Source of the DNA: Leptolinea sp964420995
GTDB lineage: Bacteria > Chloroflexota > Anaerolineae > Anaerolineales > Anaerolineaceae
Reading direction: 5' to 3'
NCBI GenBank assembly: GCA_964420995.1
Contig: CAYQUX010000012.1
Coordinates: 1 to 64,000, forward strand
Length of the DNA: 64,000 nt
Part shown: piece after piece, positions 42,136-50,621 of the stretch
Position numbering within the stretch: position 1 is the stretch's first letter
Layout: every line of letters starts with the position of its first letter
The notes under the pieces: generated by a model
Databases searched by the model: none
What the model was told of the DNA's origin: nothing
Seen by the model: the letters and a program-made list of their open reading frames with translations, nothing else
Translations under genes and position numbers: made by a program

Positions 42136-43416
42136 ATGCCTGATGAAGAATCAAAGAAAATAATCACCAAGAAACACCTCGCCCGGCTTGAACGAGAACG
42201 TATTCAACGCAGGTATTTGATTACCGGTGTATCGATAGCGCTTGCTCTTGTTGTGGGTTTGATAATTTTTGGTATTCTGGACCAGCTCTTTTTCCAGGAT
42301 ATGAGAACTGTCGCCACAATCGGCACAGAAAAGATAACCCAGGGTGAATACCAGGCGCGTGTACGCTATGCGCGCTGGCAGTTGGTCGAACAATATAAGC
42401 GTACCATCCAGATGGCTGACATGTTTGGGGGATTGAGCAGTGATTCTAGCAATTACTTCCAAAACTCGCTGCAGCAAATCCAATCTCAATTGGATAACGC
42501 CACCATACTTGGTCAGGGTGTTCTTGCAGCCATGGTTGATGAACGCGTGATCGAACAGGAAGCCGCAAAGCAGGGTGTTGTGGTAACCGATGAAGAAATT
42601 GACCTTGCTCTGCAGGAAGCCTTTGGATTCTATGCCAATGGCACCCCCACGCCATCGGCTACTCGAGTAATGCTGCCGACGTCAACCCTGTCAGCCGCCC
42701 AATTGGCCATTGTCACCCTCACTCCCACTCCCACACTGGCTCCCACAGCCACCCAGGAGCCTACAGCAACGGCTCCGGCTGTCACACCCACGGCCACTCT
42801 GGAAGCAAGCCCTTACCCGACCGCCACAGCTTACACACTGGAAGGTTACCAGAACCAGTACAAAGATTACGTTTCCAAGGTAACCGCCATCAATTTTAAA
42901 GAAGCGGATTGGCGGAGAGCATTTAAATCCAGCGTCTTGCGTGATAAGCTGACCAAGAAAATCAACGCAGACGTCCCGACCAAGGAAGATCAGGTCTGGG
43001 CTCGCCATATTCTGGTAAAAGACGAAGAGACAGCCAAAACTGTTCTTGAACGTTTGAATAAAGGTGAAGCCTGGGATGCGCTGGCCAAAGAACTGTCCAC
43101 TGATGAAGGCAATAAGAATTCCGGTGGTGATCTTGGTTGGTTCACAAAAGATAAAATGGTCGCTGAGTTCTCCACAGCCGCTTTCGCGCTAAAAATCGGT
43201 GAAATCAGCCAGCCTGTGAAGACCAGCTATGGGTATCATGTCATCCAATCTCTGGGACACGAAGAACGTGAATTGTCCCAGGCAGACTATGCCACGAAAC
43301 AAAACCTTGCCTTTGAAGAATGGTTGACCAAGGCAAAAGACACTATTGGTGTCAAGACCAACGACATCAGCGGGGTCACTCCCACTGAACCCGTTCTGGA
43401 TCTTACCGCCGAGTAA
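42136..43416 (+). CDS. Membrane-anchored parvulin peptidyl-prolyl isomerase (SurA/PrsA-like)
   Basis: 426 aa from the ATG at 42136 (GAGGT upstream). A longer frame from 42097 starts within the terminator and is rejected. A basic N-terminus precedes one membrane helix (about 28-48), then a SurA-N-like helical domain, a Thr/Pro/Ala linker (about 190-235) and a parvulin domain (about 285-380): ARHILVKDEETAKTVLERL, GGDLGWFTKDKMVAEF, VKTSYGYHVIQ. It catalyses proline isomerisation and assists folding of exported proteins outside the membrane. It has its own bidirectional terminator, shared with smc. Confidence 0.9.
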   Translation: MPDEESKKIITKKHLARLERERIQRRYLITGVSIALALVVGLIIFGILDQLFFQDMRTVATIGTEKITQGEYQARVRYARWQLVEQYKRTIQMADMFGGLSSDSSNYFQNSLQQIQSQLDNATILGQGVLAAMVDERVIEQEAAKQGVVVTDEEIDLALQEAFGFYANGTPTPSATRVMLPTSTLSAAQLAIVTLTPTPTLAPTATQEPTATAPAVTPTATLEASPYPTATAYTLEGYQNQYKDYVSKVTAINFKEADWRRAFKSSVLRDKLTKKINADVPTKEDQVWARHILVKDEETAKTVLERLNKGEAWDALAKELSTDEGNKNSGGDLGWFTKDKMVAEFSTAAFALKIGEISQPVKTSYGYHVIQSLGHEERELSQADYATKQNLAFEEWLTKAKDTIGVKTNDISGVTPTEPVLDLTAE

Positions 43417-43427
43417 TTGATAAATTC

Positions 43428-43469
43428 AAAAAGAAGGTGCCAGTGAATTTTACCTGGCACCTTCTTTTT
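43428..43469. terminator. Bidirectional terminator between the parvulin gene and smc
   Basis: A 16-bp perfect stem (AAAAAGAAGGTGCCAG with its complement at 43454-43469), with A-run and T-run flanks serving both strands. Its right arm overlaps the smc stop. Confidence 0.92.
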
Positions 43470-46400
43470 ATTTCATCATATCAATCGGGATTTCATCCAA
43501 TCGCAGGCTGATTATCTGGCTTGCGGAATCCCTCCCCATGGTAATTCCATAGATCACATCCGCTGCCTGCACCGTATTGCGGTTGTGGGTGATGACAATA
43601 AATTGCGTCTGGTCCGCCAGTTCACGCAGCAGGTCGCGATAACGCCCCACGTTGGCTTCATCCAGCATGGCGTCAACCTCATCCAAAACGCAGAACGGCG
43701 TGGGTGATACTTTCAGCAGCGCGAAAATCAACGCGACGGCAGTAAGACTGCGTTCACCACCCGATAAAAGGGAAAGTCCCTGTTCACGCCTGCCAGGCAA
43801 CCGGGCTTCGATATCAATGCCGGTTTCCGTAAAATTCTCTTCATCGGTAAGAAGCAATCTGGCACTACCTCCGCCAAATAGACGGGTAAACATCTTTTCA
43901 AATTCAACAGCCACTTTCTTGAAAGTCTGTTTGAAATCACGCTCCATAACTTCATCGAGCTCGCGGATGATCTGACAAAGGTCTTCATCCGCTTTATGCA
44001 GGTCATCCACCTGGGTTTTCAGGTATTCGTAACGTTCCACAACAGACTGATATTCAGACTGGGCTTCCATATTAACGGCGCCCATGCGGCGTAAATGCGC
44101 CTTCTGCCGGTTAATACTCTCCTCCATTTCAGGTGGGAGCTCGGTCAAGTTGGGAAGTTGTTCCACCCAACCCTCCAGAGGAAGCGGTGTCTGCGCGGCC
44201 GTATCTTCGGAGTATTCCAGAATAACCAGCCCCATATCTTCTTCAATTTTTTTCTGCAAATTATCAACCGCGTCTTTACTGCGGGCATATTCCAATTTCG
44301 CCTGTGTAACTGAACGTTCAGCACCGGTGACTTTTTGCTGCGCCGAAAGCAAATCATTTTGCATCTCGCTATACTCATGATCCAATCGGTTTAATTCTTT
44401 TTCAGCCGGGTTGATCTTCTCATCCAGGGCATCAGTCTGCAGGTTGATGGACTCTATGACCTCGCCCTGCTTCCCAATTTCCTGGTCGATTCCAGTGCGT
44501 TCTTCCAGTTGATTTTTAATCTGACTTTTTAACTCTTCTATTTGCTGCACAATCCTGTCAATGGAGGAACGCATATCCGCCAGACGCCGTTCGGCTTCCT
44601 GCCGTGCCTTCCTGGAAACAGCCACGGTTGTATTCCAGTGAAATACCTGGCTCTGCACCTCGTCCAGACTAAGTCCGGCAAGGGCGGCATTCTTTTCGCG
44701 TAAAAGCAGGTTGATCTCCTGTATGGATTTCTGGTTCTGCTCTATTTCGGCATCCAGTTTGACCAACTCTTCTTCAGATGCGGTCAATTGCCGGGTTTGC
44801 TGATCAATTTGCTGGCGTTTCCAATTGACCTGCTGGTTCAATTGATTGGCATCAAGCGCCAGTTTTTGTGCCTTTTGAGTCAATTTGCGGGTTGATTCTT
44901 CCACCTGTTGACGCGCCTGTTGCAGTCGGGTTTCCTCTTCATGCAGGGAACGCAACGTATCTTCGAGTCCTTTTATTCCGTTGTTGCTGGATTCAAGGTC
45001 GATTTCAACCTGATGCAGCACACCTTCCAATTCCTTGCGTTCGCGCGGACGGCTGATAAGGCTGCCGCGACTTTCCCGCCCGGCAATCACTGCCCCATTG
45101 CTCAGGAATACTTCTCCAGCCAGGGTGACAGCCCGCATTGAATTGTTTTTTCCGCGTGCCACCCGGCGGGCGGTTTCGCGGTCTTTAACGATCCATGCAT
45201 TACCCAGCGCCGCCGCGATGACTTTCCGCAGTTCAGCCGGGGATTTTACCAGCTCACTGGCCAGGCCTATGACACCATCCATGGATCCAATGGAATTTTT
45301 CACGTGGGAGTCACTCATTGAAGCGGCCGGGAATAATGTCGCGCGACCCTGATCACCCGAACCCAGCCATGAGACAGCCTGATCTTCATCGGCATCATCC
45401 GCGAGATAAATGGCATCCAGAAATTCTCCCAGCACAGCAGCCACAGCGGCTTCATAGTCTTTCGGTACTTCCAGTAAACTGGTGAGCGCGGAATATCGGC
45501 CCTTCAAATGTCCACTTTTTGCCTGCTGAAGAACCGCTTTGGCGCCCCCGGCAAGGCCGCTGAAGGCATTCTCAGCCTCGATCAGGGCTTTCAGTTGGCC
45601 ATTCAACTGGGCACGCCGGCTTTCCATCTTATTGTGAGCTTCCTGCAGCTCCCGCCGTGATTGCTCACGCTCCGATATTGTCTTGCGGGTTGCGGCGACC
45701 TTTTCGACCAGACTTTGCAGTTCCATCTCTGCAGATTCACGCTCTTTTCGGCTGGTATCTTCCAGGTTTTTTAATTCGATCAGGCGTTTTTCTTCCTCGC
45801 CAATCCCGGTTTCATACGAATTCAGACTGTTTCTAATTCCATCGCTGCGCGTGATGATTTCATTGCGGTGAGCCTGTAATTTCACGTTGGCTGTCTCAAT
45901 TTCAATCATTTTCCGTCTTGTGACGCGCACATCTTCTTCCGCCTTATGCCGCTCCCCCTGCAATTTCTCCAGTTGTGTGGTTACCTGCTCTGCCTGTAAT
46001 TGGGCTTCATCCAATTCAGCCTGCAGTCTATCGACTTCATCCGTCAATTCCTGCAGATTGCGCTTGCGCGACGAGGCTTCCTCTTCACGATTGGCCAGAT
46101 CATTCTGTAAAGAAAGCTCGCGCTCAATCAATGAACGTTTTCTTTCCTGCTTGACCGCGACCTCGCGAAGAAGGGCTTCCTGACGCGTATGCAGCCCGGC
46201 CAGTTGATTATGCCATTCAGAAATCTGTCGGCGCAAATCGGAAAGCGCCTGTTTCTTCGCGTTCAGGACAATATCAAAATCATTTAACGCATCACGGTTT
46301 TTGTCCAGATTGGCTTCGCAGGAACGTAAAATCTCGCGGTCGTGTTTAAGATTCTTCTGGGTCAGGTTCCAATGATAGCCATACCAATCACGAAGAAGCA

Positions 46401-47076
46401 GTCGTAGATCACCCTTGATCTGTTCATATTCAATCGCGCGGCGCGCCTGCCTTTCCAGTGAAACAAGGCGCGGTTCAAGTTCTGTCACAATATCCTGCAC
46501 CCTGACCATGTTGCGCCGGGTGGTTTCCAACCGATTTAGTGATTCCTCCCGCCGGCTGCGATACAGGCCAATTCCAGCGGCTTCCTCAAAAAATCTTCGG
46601 CGCTCTTCAGGTTTCAGTGATAACGCCGCGTCAACCAGACCTTGACCGATAATAGTATAGGTGCGTTCTGCCAGACCGGACAGTGCCAGCAGCTCTGATA
46701 TCTCTTTCAGGCGTACGCGCTGACCATTGAGCAAATACTCATTCTGTCCATCACGGTATGCCCGTCGTGTAATGGATACTTCCGAATAATCAATAGGCAG
46801 CCAGTTGTCTTCGTTATTGAAGGTAATCGTGGCTGAAGCCATGCCAGCCCGTGAACGCTGCTCGCTGCCGGAAAAGATCATGTCCTCGGTTTTTCGTCCG
46901 CGCAGTAAGCTGAACGCCTGTTCACCCAGTACCCAGCGCAGTGAGTCAGCAATGTTTGATTTTCCGGAGCCATTTGGGCCAACAATGGCCGTAACAACAC
47001 CGGGAAATTCAAAGGTAGTCTGGCTTGCAAAGGTCTTATAACCGTGCAATTCCAGTGATTTCAATCGTGGTGGCAT
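43468..47076 (-). CDS. smc: Chromosome partition protein SMC
   Basis: 1202 aa, the usual length. N-terminal Walker A GPNGSGKS at 33-40 and Q-loop region. Long coiled coils (about 170-500 and 680-1020) flank a hinge (about 510-670, with GLAGGAKAVLQQ). C-terminal LLSGGERSL signature near 1100 and Walker B CVLDEVDAMLD. It organises and condenses the chromosome together with ScpA (encoded at 49142) and ScpB (not in the window). 9 nt after rnc, in a thrC-rnc-smc unit. Confidence 0.97.
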   Translation of the reverse strand: MPPRLKSLELHGYKTFASQTTFEFPGVVTAIVGPNGSGKSNIADSLRWVLGEQAFSLLRGRKTEDMIFSGSEQRSRAGMASATITFNNEDNWLPIDYSEVSITRRAYRDGQNEYLLNGQRVRLKEISELLALSGLAERTYTIIGQGLVDAALSLKPEERRRFFEEAAGIGLYRSRREESLNRLETTRRNMVRVQDIVTELEPRLVSLERQARRAIEYEQIKGDLRLLLRDWYGYHWNLTQKNLKHDREILRSCEANLDKNRDALNDFDIVLNAKKQALSDLRRQISEWHNQLAGLHTRQEALLREVAVKQERKRSLIERELSLQNDLANREEEASSRKRNLQELTDEVDRLQAELDEAQLQAEQVTTQLEKLQGERHKAEEDVRVTRRKMIEIETANVKLQAHRNEIITRSDGIRNSLNSYETGIGEEEKRLIELKNLEDTSRKERESAEMELQSLVEKVAATRKTISEREQSRRELQEAHNKMESRRAQLNGQLKALIEAENAFSGLAGGAKAVLQQAKSGHLKGRYSALTSLLEVPKDYEAAVAAVLGEFLDAIYLADDADEDQAVSWLGSGDQGRATLFPAASMSDSHVKNSIGSMDGVIGLASELVKSPAELRKVIAAALGNAWIVKDRETARRVARGKNNSMRAVTLAGEVFLSNGAVIAGRESRGSLISRPRERKELEGVLHQVEIDLESSNNGIKGLEDTLRSLHEEETRLQQARQQVEESTRKLTQKAQKLALDANQLNQQVNWKRQQIDQQTRQLTASEEELVKLDAEIEQNQKSIQEINLLLREKNAALAGLSLDEVQSQVFHWNTTVAVSRKARQEAERRLADMRSSIDRIVQQIEELKSQIKNQLEERTGIDQEIGKQGEVIESINLQTDALDEKINPAEKELNRLDHEYSEMQNDLLSAQQKVTGAERSVTQAKLEYARSKDAVDNLQKKIEEDMGLVILEYSEDTAAQTPLPLEGWVEQLPNLTELPPEMEESINRQKAHLRRMGAVNMEAQSEYQSVVERYEYLKTQVDDLHKADEDLCQIIRELDEVMERDFKQTFKKVAVEFEKMFTRLFGGGSARLLLTDEENFTETGIDIEARLPGRREQGLSLLSGGERSLTAVALIFALLKVSPTPFCVLDEVDAMLDEANVGRYRDLLRELADQTQFIVITHNRNTVQAADVIYGITMGRDSASQIISLRLDEIPIDMMK

Positions 47077-47085
47077 GTATCACAG

Positions 47086-47892
47086 TTACCCTTCATTAGT
47101 TGGATTACGATCTACCATTCCAATAAAATCAAGTGCCTTACTGGCCGCCGCTTTGGCAGCAGCCTGTTTGCTATGTCCGGTACCCGAGCCATAAATATCT
47201 CCGTTCACGATGACATCCACCTCAAAGACCTTGGAATGATCCGGTCCGCTGGAATTTCGGGTTACATATATGGGCGCCTGGTATCCCTGTGATTGCGCCC
47301 ATTCCTGGAACAGACTTTTGGGATCCTCGTTTTTGTGGTTGAGGAGAATATCTTCAGATGCCGTCTCAAGGAGAGGTGCCGTGAATTTTTTCACAGCATC
47401 AATACCGCATTCCAGGTATAAAGCACCTATCATGGCTTCAAATGTATCGCACAGCAGGGCATCCCGATCGCGTCCACCGCCTTGTGATTCGCCTCTTCCA
47501 AGGCGCATGGCATTGCCGAGGCGCAACAGCCTGGCAAACTCGGCAAAACGTTCGGTATGCACCAGCGCGGAACGCATTCGTGTCAGGTCGCCTTCGGCCA
47601 TTTCGGGGTAGCGGTTATACAACCAGGCGCCCACGATAAAGTCCATAACGGCATCGCCCAGAAATTCCAGCCGCTCATTATCTTCCAGCGCGTCGCTGTG
47701 TTCGTTCAGGTAGGAACGGTGCGTCAGCGCCCGGGAAAGAAGCATCCAATTGTTGAAAGGTAGATGAAGGCGTACAGCCAGTTCCTCAGGGGATTCGATT
47801 GAATTCGGGCTAACAACGTTGTCCAATAAGACCTCCCGAACTAAAGGAGCGCAAGCCACCTCACCTGCTATGTCAGGTGGATTGCGGCCCAT
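47086..47892 (-). CDS. rnc: Ribonuclease III
   Basis: 268 aa, about 35 residues longer at the N-terminus than most homologues. The catalytic motif NERLEFLGDAV (E73 to D80) is intact, and the second acidic cluster is in DTFEAMIGALYLE. A C-terminal dsRNA-binding domain (about 190-258) ends HSKQAAAKAAASKAL. It cleaves double-stranded RNA in rRNA and mRNA processing. It starts 4 nt after thrC and precedes smc; rnc-smc is a common bacterial pair. Confidence 0.96.
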   Translation of the reverse strand: MGRNPPDIAGEVACAPLVREVLLDNVVSPNSIESPEELAVRLHLPFNNWMLLSRALTHRSYLNEHSDALEDNERLEFLGDAVMDFIVGAWLYNRYPEMAEGDLTRMRSALVHTERFAEFARLLRLGNAMRLGRGESQGGGRDRDALLCDTFEAMIGALYLECGIDAVKKFTAPLLETASEDILLNHKNEDPKSLFQEWAQSQGYQAPIYVTRNSSGPDHSKVFEVDVIVNGDIYGSGTGHSKQAAAKAAASKALDFIGMVDRNPTNEG

Positions 47893-47896
47893 CAGT

Positions 47897-49000
47897 TCAT
47901 TTAAGAATGGGATAATATTTTAACCCGTTCCCGGAAATTATGAGAATAATGGGGGGTGTCAATATTGTTTTCATGTTTTCCAATGCGGCCCATACAAGAC
48001 CGGTTGTTGGTTCCACATAAATTCCTTTTCCGGCCAGTTTCTCACAGGCAGGAAGTATTTCGCTTTCAGGGATGGAAACAATTTCCCCTTTCCCTCCGGC
48101 CAGAGATTCGATAATCGCGCATGCCCGTACGGGGGTAGACACTCGGACTCCCTCGGCAATCGTGTTTCCCTCTGCCGCTTCCTTCATTTTGTCCAGTCCA
48201 TGAGAAAACCCGTAGGCCATGGGTGAACAGTTTTCCGACTGGACGCCGACAAAGTATGGCATTTTTGAAATGTGTCCCGCGGTCTTAAGAGCGGTGAAAC
48301 CCCGAATTATCCCCAGGAGCAAGGCGCCATGCCCGGCGGGAGCAATGATGGTACCCACCTCTCCGCCTGACTGTTCCATAATTTCATAGGCGATGGTGGC
48401 AATTCCAGGAATTCCAAATGGCAGATACGCGTGGCTTCCATATGCCAGGCCTGCCTGTACGGCCTGTAAAACCGCTCGCGCGGCTTCAGAACGCGGACCA
48501 GGAACCGGCACAAGTTCAGCGCCGTATTGCTCAATTTGCCTACGTTTTGGACCGGCCGCGCTTTCGGGAACAAAAACCCGCGCGTTGATACCTGCCCTTG
48601 CGCAATAGGCGGCAAATGAAGCCCCTGCGTTTCCGCTTGAATCTTCCACCGCAGAAGTAATCCCGCGGGCTGCAAGTTGGCTGATCAAAACCGCCGTCCC
48701 GCGATCTTTGTAGGAGCCAGTGGGATTCAGGCATTCCAATTTATAGCCAATTTTCAATCCATCAAAGTCATCCCATACCAAAGGGGTGTTGCCTTCCCCC
48801 AGGGTGAGCACCGGCGCGTTTTCAGGCAGGGAGAAGCTGTGTTTGTATTTCCATAATCCTGGTTGAGATGGATCCATCAAAGCGGGAGTGAATTCCGGCG
48901 CCTCATTGAAATCGAATACCCCACCGCAGATTTCGCAGCGATGAATGACTCGGTCGACAGGATATATAGCACCGCAATCCACACAACAAATTTCCGTCAT
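47897..49000 (-). CDS. thrC: Threonine synthase
   Basis: 367 aa, PLP-dependent. The PLP lysine is K98 in NPTGSYKDRG, with SSGNAGASFAAY for phosphate binding and the glycine loop APAGHGALLLG. The N-terminus carries a zinc-ribbon-like pair (C6/C9 and C22/C25), a feature of the short ThrC branch. It converts O-phosphohomoserine to threonine. AGGAG precedes the ATG, and a TATAAT box lies about 30 nt upstream. First gene of the thrC-rnc-smc unit, divergent from scpA. Confidence 0.93.
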   Translation of the reverse strand: MTEICCVDCGAIYPVDRVIHRCEICGGVFDFNEAPEFTPALMDPSQPGLWKYKHSFSLPENAPVLTLGEGNTPLVWDDFDGLKIGYKLECLNPTGSYKDRGTAVLISQLAARGITSAVEDSSGNAGASFAAYCARAGINARVFVPESAAGPKRRQIEQYGAELVPVPGPRSEAARAVLQAVQAGLAYGSHAYLPFGIPGIATIAYEIMEQSGGEVGTIIAPAGHGALLLGIIRGFTALKTAGHISKMPYFVGVQSENCSPMAYGFSHGLDKMKEAAEGNTIAEGVRVSTPVRACAIIESLAGGKGEIVSIPESEILPACEKLAGKGIYVEPTTGLVWAALENMKTILTPPIILIISGNGLKYYPILK

Positions 49001-49126
49001 GAAGATTCTCCTGACGATTATTATACAGTTTTCATCTGTGGATAGTTTTCTTCACATTTTTTCCTCTTGATGGATAATTTCATTACCTTTTCTACGCGCA
49101 ATGAATTACCGGAAGTTAACCTCATT

Positions 49127-49135
49127 TGCTATAAT
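49127..49135 (+). promoter_or_regulatory. Extended -10 promoter predicting a leaderless scpA mRNA
   Basis: TGC plus a perfect TATAAT (49130-49135). Only 6 nt separate it from the ATG at 49142, so transcription would start at or beside the start codon. No Shine-Dalgarno is present. Confidence 0.6.
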
Positions 49136-49141
49136 AAACGA

Positions 49142-49909
49142 ATGCTCCCTGATGGTTCAAACCAGCCTGTCTACCGCGTCAATACGCCGGTCTATGAAGG
49201 TCCTCTTGACCTGCTCCTTTCTCTAATTGAGAAAGCCGAGCTGGATATTACCCGGCTGGCACTCGCCCAGGTGACTGACCAGTACCTTTCCTATATTCAG
49301 ACAATGGATGGCATTCGTGCCGCGGATATTTCCGAGTTTCTTGTAATTGCCGCGAAATTGATCCAGATCAAATCCGCCGCCCTGCTGCCCAAACCTCCCG
49401 TGATTGAGCCTGAAGAAGAAGACCCGGGTGAAGCCCTGGCCAGACAGTTGATCGCCTATAAAAAGTTCAAGACAGCTTCCATGTTCCTGGTTGACCGCGA
49501 AGAAAAAGGATTGCGTACGTACCTGCATGTGGCACAGGTCCCCAAGATCGAACCACGCCTTGACCTTTCCGGCCTCACACTTACGGCACTCGCGGATGCC
49601 GCGCGGGAGATATTCGCGGGAAAGACAGATATCCCTCTTAACCAGGTAGTCGCGGCGCCCAAAGTCACCATCCGCGAAAGAATTGGCTGCATCCTTTCGA
49701 TGATGCGTTCCAAAGAGAAAACTTCGTTCTTTGAACTGGTGGGAGACAACACAAGCCGGTTATCTGTTGTGGTTACCTTTCTGGCCATGCTGGAGCTTGT
49801 CAAGCGCCATGTGATTGAAGCTCAGCAGCCAGCACTTTTTGCTGACATTGTCCTGCAACCCTTGGAATTGACGTTGGATGAAGATGCGGTCTCAGAATTC
49901 GGGGAGTAA
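49142..49909 (+). CDS. scpA: Segregation and condensation protein A
   Basis: 255 aa from the ATG at 49142. An upstream in-frame ATG at 49067 would read through the promoter and gives a non-conserved lead, so it is rejected. Typical kleisin: VNTPVYEGPLDLLLSLIEKAELDI, ISEFLVIAAKLIQIKSAALLP, and a C-terminal winged helix (SFFELVGDN, VVTFLAMLELVKRHVI). It bridges SMC heads with ScpB. It is divergent from thrC-rnc-smc, so all three condensin-related genes but scpB are close together. Confidence 0.94.
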   Translation: MLPDGSNQPVYRVNTPVYEGPLDLLLSLIEKAELDITRLALAQVTDQYLSYIQTMDGIRAADISEFLVIAAKLIQIKSAALLPKPPVIEPEEEDPGEALARQLIAYKKFKTASMFLVDREEKGLRTYLHVAQVPKIEPRLDLSGLTLTALADAAREIFAGKTDIPLNQVVAAPKVTIRERIGCILSMMRSKEKTSFFELVGDNTSRLSVVVTFLAMLELVKRHVIEAQQPALFADIVLQPLELTLDEDAVSEFGE

Positions 49910-49926
49910 ATTTGTATTTTTCACAA

Positions 49927-49935
49927 TGATATAAT
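49927..49935 (+). promoter_or_regulatory. Extended -10 promoter of the zinc-ribbon gene
   Basis: TGA plus a perfect TATAAT (49930-49935), with TTTGGAGG and the ATG at 49966 downstream. Confidence 0.55.
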
Positions 49936-49965
49936 TTTTAATAACTTCTGTTTGGAGGTACAAAG

Positions 49966-50613
49966 ATGGCAGGCTTGATTGAATTCACCAGTAACTACAA
50001 TGACTTGAGTACCGATACAGGATTTCAGTTTGAGTTCAATTGCGATCGTTGTGGAACTGGGTATCGCACTCCCTTTCAGGCATCAGCGACAGGCACCATT
50101 ACCGGCGCATTAAACACAGCCAGCGATATCTTTGGCGGCTTATTTGGTTCTGCGGCCAATATCAGCGAACAGGTGCGCAGCGCCGGCTGGCAAAATGCCC
50201 GTGACGCTGCCTTTGAAAACGCGGTCAAACAGATCAAACCATCTTTCGCCCAGTGTCCGCGCTGCCAGGCGTGGGTATGCCGCAAGAGCTGCTGGAATGA
50301 AAAGCGTGGCCTTTGCAAAGGCTGCGCCCCTGATCTTGGCGTGGAGATGTCTGCCGCACAGGCTTCGCGTTCCGTAGAGGAAGTCTGGGCACATGCCGCC
50401 ATGTCGGAAGAAGATAAGAAGCTTTCTGAGGGCAACTGGCGGGAAACGATCAAAGCTACCTGCCCGAAATGCCAGACACCGCTGGCAACCAATGCGAAAT
50501 TCTGCCCGAACTGCGGAGAACCTCTAAAGAAAACCACGCACTGCACCCAGTGCGGCGCTTTATTACAGCCCAACGCGAAGTTTTGCGGAGAATGCGGCGC
50601 GAAAGTCGAATGA
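49966..50613 (+). CDS. Multi-zinc-ribbon protein
   Basis: 215 aa with four or more CxxC pairs. One pair near residues 26-29 (NCDRCG) is in an N-terminal domain, a CPRCQAWVCRKSCW plus CKGC set is near 100-120, and two double-zinc-ribbons sit at the end (CPKC/CPNCG and CTQCG/CGECG). Between them is a Gly/Ala-rich stretch with possible amphipathic character (about 45-70). No signal peptide. Partners are unknown; such proteins may bind nucleic acid or act as adaptors. GGAGG precedes the ATG. mutS starts 8 nt after its stop, so they are probably co-transcribed. Confidence 0.8.
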   Translation: MAGLIEFTSNYNDLSTDTGFQFEFNCDRCGTGYRTPFQASATGTITGALNTASDIFGGLFGSAANISEQVRSAGWQNARDAAFENAVKQIKPSFAQCPRCQAWVCRKSCWNEKRGLCKGCAPDLGVEMSAAQASRSVEEVWAHAAMSEEDKKLSEGNWRETIKATCPKCQTPLATNAKFCPNCGEPLKKTTHCTQCGALLQPNAKFCGECGAKVE

Positions 50614-50621
50614 TCAATTGA

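Noticed and set aside
42715..42840. Repetitive CCCAC/CACC DNA considered as a tandem repeat or CRISPR-like array
   Set aside because: It codes for the Thr/Pro/Ala linker of the parvulin protein; units are irregular and there are no spacers. No CRISPR array was found anywhere in the window.
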